From contig NZWA01000084.1 of assembly GCA_002697505.1 (NCBI GenBank), positions 14,543 through 22,152 of the forward strand: a stretch of 7,610 bases of DNA. The letters are read 5' to 3'. The stretch is from Flavobacteriales bacterium (GTDB lineage: Bacteria; Bacteroidota; Bacteroidia; Flavobacteriales; BACL11). The notes under the pieces are model-generated. The model was not told where the DNA came from and did no database searches. It worked only from the letters and a program-made list of their open reading frames with translations. Positions 5,814 to 7,610 of the stretch are shown here, piece after piece; the stretch's first letter is position 1, and each line of letters starts with the position of its first letter. Both the position numbers and the translations under genes were made by a program.

Positions 5814-7301
5814 TTATTCGAAATCTTTTTTATCCCTACCCAAGAAGTCAACAGCACATCTAAATCCTATGTAAGACTTTGATGTATCTTGATACTCAAA
5901 TGTTCTAGTACTTGTTTGGATAAAATAAGCGATATCTTTCCAAGATCCTCCTCTAATAACTCTTCTTTGATGTACTTCATGCTCAGGATCATCTTCAGAA
6001 ACAATATTTGACCAATCTTTACCGTACTGGTTTCTTGTCATATCTTTGGTAGTATTGTACATGTTTATGTCATGAGCATAGGAAAGCGCTGATTCATCAT
6101 ATGAATTCATTGTCCACTCAGCAACATTTCCGGACATATCATATAGTCCATAACCGTTTGGATTATATGATTTAACTTTTATTGTTTTTGCACCTCCATC
6201 TGCAGTATAATTACCTCTTAGTGGTTTGAAATTAGCTAAAAAACATCCTTTTAGATTTCTAGTGTACGGGCCACCCCATGGGTATGGAGAATGCTCTAAA
6301 CCTCCTCTAGCAGCATATTCCCATTCTGCTTCTGTTGGTAATCTAAAATCTGGTAATGTTGGTTCTTTTACGCTTCTTAGAAAACCATTCATCATTTCAG
6401 TTCTCCAGTGACAAAATGCTACAGCTTGATGCCAATCTACTCCTACTACTGGATAATCATCAAATGCAGGATGATGGAAATAATTTTTAGTGTAAGGATC
6501 ATTGAATGCATAGGCATAATCATGAGTCCAACATAAGGTGTCAGGATAAATATGTACTTTTCTATCTACAAAAAAACTATTTCTATCTGTTTTACCTTCG
6601 GGATCTTCTGATGTTTCATAATCTTGATATTCACGTTGATCTTTTCTTGAAGCTCTATCAATGTCTAAAACTGTATATTTATATACAAAGACCCTAGTGT
6701 TATATTCTTCACCACCATAAGCACCATCTTGTCTTTCGTTGTATCTTAAAAATAGAGGCTGCTCAACTCCTTCTTCTGTTGTCGCTACCAAGTCTCTCAA
6801 AGATCTTCTTAGTTCCTCATCAGCCCACCTATTAGTTCTGTTGTATCTTCTGATTTCGTCCCAATCTAATTTAAAAAATTCTGGAGAATTAGGATCTGTA
6901 ATGTTTGTTTCGTCTGCATAAAAATCATCTTCCCCCATACTTTTATCAACTCTAATTGCAAATCGATCATCATCAATCATTCCATCAGCAAAAAGTAATG
7001 TAGCTTTAATTGAATCTCTAACCCAATTAGTAAATTGTCTATATTCGTTGTTAGTAATTTCAGTTTCGTCCATGTAAAATGCTCCGATTGATACTTTTCT
7101 TGCTTGTGAAGTATTTGCAAACGGAACATCTTGATCAGATGGTCCCATCATAAAACTTCCTTGAGGAATATAAACCATTCCATAAGGGTCAGTAGGGTTC
7201 CAAACTTTTCTATCTTGCACCCCTATTAATTCTCCATTCCCTCCAGAACCACATGAGGATAGAAAGATGATTATTGTACTAAATAAAACTATTTTTTTCA
7301 T
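5814..7301 (-). CDS. gldK: GldK (PorK), outer-membrane lipoprotein of the type IX secretion ring, FGE-sulfatase fold
   Basis: 495 residues, ATG at 7301. The N-terminus is a lipoprotein signal peptide (KK, then a hydrophobic stretch, then LSSC with Cys17 as the lipidation site). A formylglycine-generating-enzyme-like (FGE-sulfatase, SUMF1) fold follows in two parts. The first has 'MVYIPQGSFMMG' (42-53) and 'FYMDETEITNNEYRQF' (75-90). The second has 'YPVVGVDWHQAVAFCHW' (283-299), 'FRLPTEAEWEYAARGG' (319-334), 'GYGLYDMSGNVAEW' (383-396), 'RRVIRGGSW' (446-454) and 'YIGFRCAV' (477-484). Between them a charged insert of about 190 residues, rich in Asp, Arg and Tyr, is typical of GldK. The segment after RRVIRGGSW has no cysteine where true FGE enzymes carry their catalytic pair, so the domain is structural rather than catalytic. 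In known systems GldK, anchored by its lipid in the outer membrane, forms the periplasmic ring with GldN. Length is similar to PorK (about 490). It is the first gld gene of the cluster, 36 bases after the PorP/SprF gene. Confidence 0.96.
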   Translation of the reverse strand: MKKIVLFSTIIIFLSSCGSGGNGELIGVQDRKVWNPTDPYGMVYIPQGSFMMGPSDQDVPFANTSQARKVSIGAFYMDETEITNNEYRQFTNWVRDSIKATLLFADGMIDDDRFAIRVDKSMGEDDFYADETNITDPNSPEFFKLDWDEIRRYNRTNRWADEELRRSLRDLVATTEEGVEQPLFLRYNERQDGAYGGEEYNTRVFVYKYTVLDIDRASRKDQREYQDYETSEDPEGKTDRNSFFVDRKVHIYPDTLCWTHDYAYAFNDPYTKNYFHHPAFDDYPVVGVDWHQAVAFCHWRTEMMNGFLRSVKEPTLPDFRLPTEAEWEYAARGGLEHSPYPWGGPYTRNLKGCFLANFKPLRGNYTADGGAKTIKVKSYNPNGYGLYDMSGNVAEWTMNSYDESALSYAHDINMYNTTKDMTRNQYGKDWSNIVSEDDPEHEVHQRRVIRGGSWKDIAYFIQTSTRTFEYQDTSKSYIGFRCAVDFLGRDKKDFE

Positions 7302-7337
7302 AATTTAATTTTTAATTTTTAAACTAAAATTCTTTTG

Positions 7338-7610
7338 CTATAAGAATCTTGGATTTTTATATCTTGTTGGATCTTTATCAGTTTTAATTTTAAAGTCATA
7401 TCCTAGCATGAACTCTAAACTATTATTTCCTATACTACTTAAAACTATATCGTATGCTATACCGAATTTCAAGTCACTTGTAATATTCATACCAGTTAAT
7501 ATAGCTAATTCAGGACCACCTTCACTCAAGTTTTCAGCATGTCTGTAACTCAAACCACCCCAAATTTTGTTATCGTATATTACATTAGAATTAATATCTA
7601 ATTGAGAAGT
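7338..7610 (-). CDS. PorP/SprF-family type IX secretion outer-membrane protein, C-terminal 90 residues (cut by window edge)
   Basis: The frame is open to the window edge at 7610 and ends at TAG 7340-7338. A start at TTG 7553 would be an artefact, because the frame continues upstream without a stop (TSQLDINSNVIYDNKIWGGL precedes SYRHAEN). The visible part has the usual PorP/SprF C-terminus: 'N..YDNKIWGGLSYRH', 'ELAILTGMNITSDLKFGIAYD', then 'SLEFMLGYDFKIK' and a short basic end with Asn-Pro-Arg-Phe-Leu. Alternating hydrophobic and polar residues fit the last strands of an outer-membrane beta-barrel. PorP-type proteins belong to the T9SS outer-membrane assembly, and SprF-type paralogues help export particular cargo. 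Its place directly upstream of gldK matches porP in porPKLMN of P. gingivalis, so it is more likely the core PorP than a cargo-specific SprF paralogue. It is probably the promoter-proximal gene of the operon, but its start is not in the window. Confidence 0.87.
   Translation of the reverse strand, partial: TSQLDINSNVIYDNKIWGGLSYRHAENLSEGGPELAILTGMNITSDLKFGIAYDIVLSSIGNNSLEFMLGYDFKIKTDKDPTRYKNPRFL

Noticed and set aside
7338..7553. A 71-residue stand-alone small protein
   Set aside because: Its start is TTG and the same frame stays open to the window edge with PorP/SprF-like sequence, so it is the end of a larger gene.
1..7610. CRISPR array, tRNA/rRNA, insertion sequence or toxin-antitoxin pair
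   Set aside because: No regularly spaced repeats, cloverleaf-like GC-rich segments, transposase motifs or small paired genes were seen; coding sequence fills nearly the whole window.

Overview
The window looks like a piece of an AT-rich chromosome from the phylum Bacteroidota, most likely a member of the Flavobacteriales. It carries the inner-membrane motor and periplasmic ring genes of the type IX secretion system (T9SS: gldK, gldL, gldM, gldN), which are found only in that phylum. None of the seven start codons inside the window is preceded by a Shine-Dalgarno-like purine block. The leaders are A/T-rich instead, as is usual for Bacteroidota. The genus cannot be set from the sequence alone.

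Every gene lies on the minus strand, so transcription runs from high to low coordinates. In that order: (1) 7610-7338, the C-terminal part of a PorP/SprF-family T9SS outer-membrane protein, cut by the window edge; (2) 7301-5814 gldK, 5781-5092 gldL, 5065-3263 gldM and 3252-2317 gldN, separated by only 10-36 bases and most simply read as one operon, porP-gldK-gldL-gldM-gldN, the same order as porPKLMN in Porphyromonas gingivalis; (3) a strong intrinsic terminator at 2276-2299, just after gldN; (4) 2268-1033, a nucleotide-sugar 6-dehydrogenase of the TviB/WbpO type; (5) 1022-168, a short Wzz-like chain-length determinant; (6) 165-1, the first 55 codons of a second, different dehydrogenase (UDP-glucose 6-dehydrogenase type), cut by the other window edge. 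There is no gene-free stretch above 50 bases, and I see no RNA genes, insertion sequences, CRISPR arrays or long repeats.

Functionally there are two blocks. In the right block GldL and GldM form the proton-driven inner-membrane motor. GldK (a lipoprotein) and GldN form the periplasmic ring under the outer membrane, and the PorP/SprF protein sits in the outer membrane. Together they power export of proteins with T9SS C-terminal signals and, in gliding species, movement of adhesins. The left block starts a surface-polysaccharide locus: two dehydrogenases make uronic-acid sugar nucleotides and Wzz sets polymer length. In P. gingivalis, T9SS cargo is attached to an anionic LPS, so the neighbourhood may be meaningful, but a chance junction between two loci is equally possible.

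Points worth a second look: the GldL first-helix motif has Asn where known GldL/PorL have His; GldM is longer than the well-known homologues; the terminator leaves no room for a normal promoter before the dehydrogenase gene; and two of the longest possible reading frames (gldN and the dehydrogenase) begin with unlikely TTG codons and should be trimmed. I do not see a wholly new system here.
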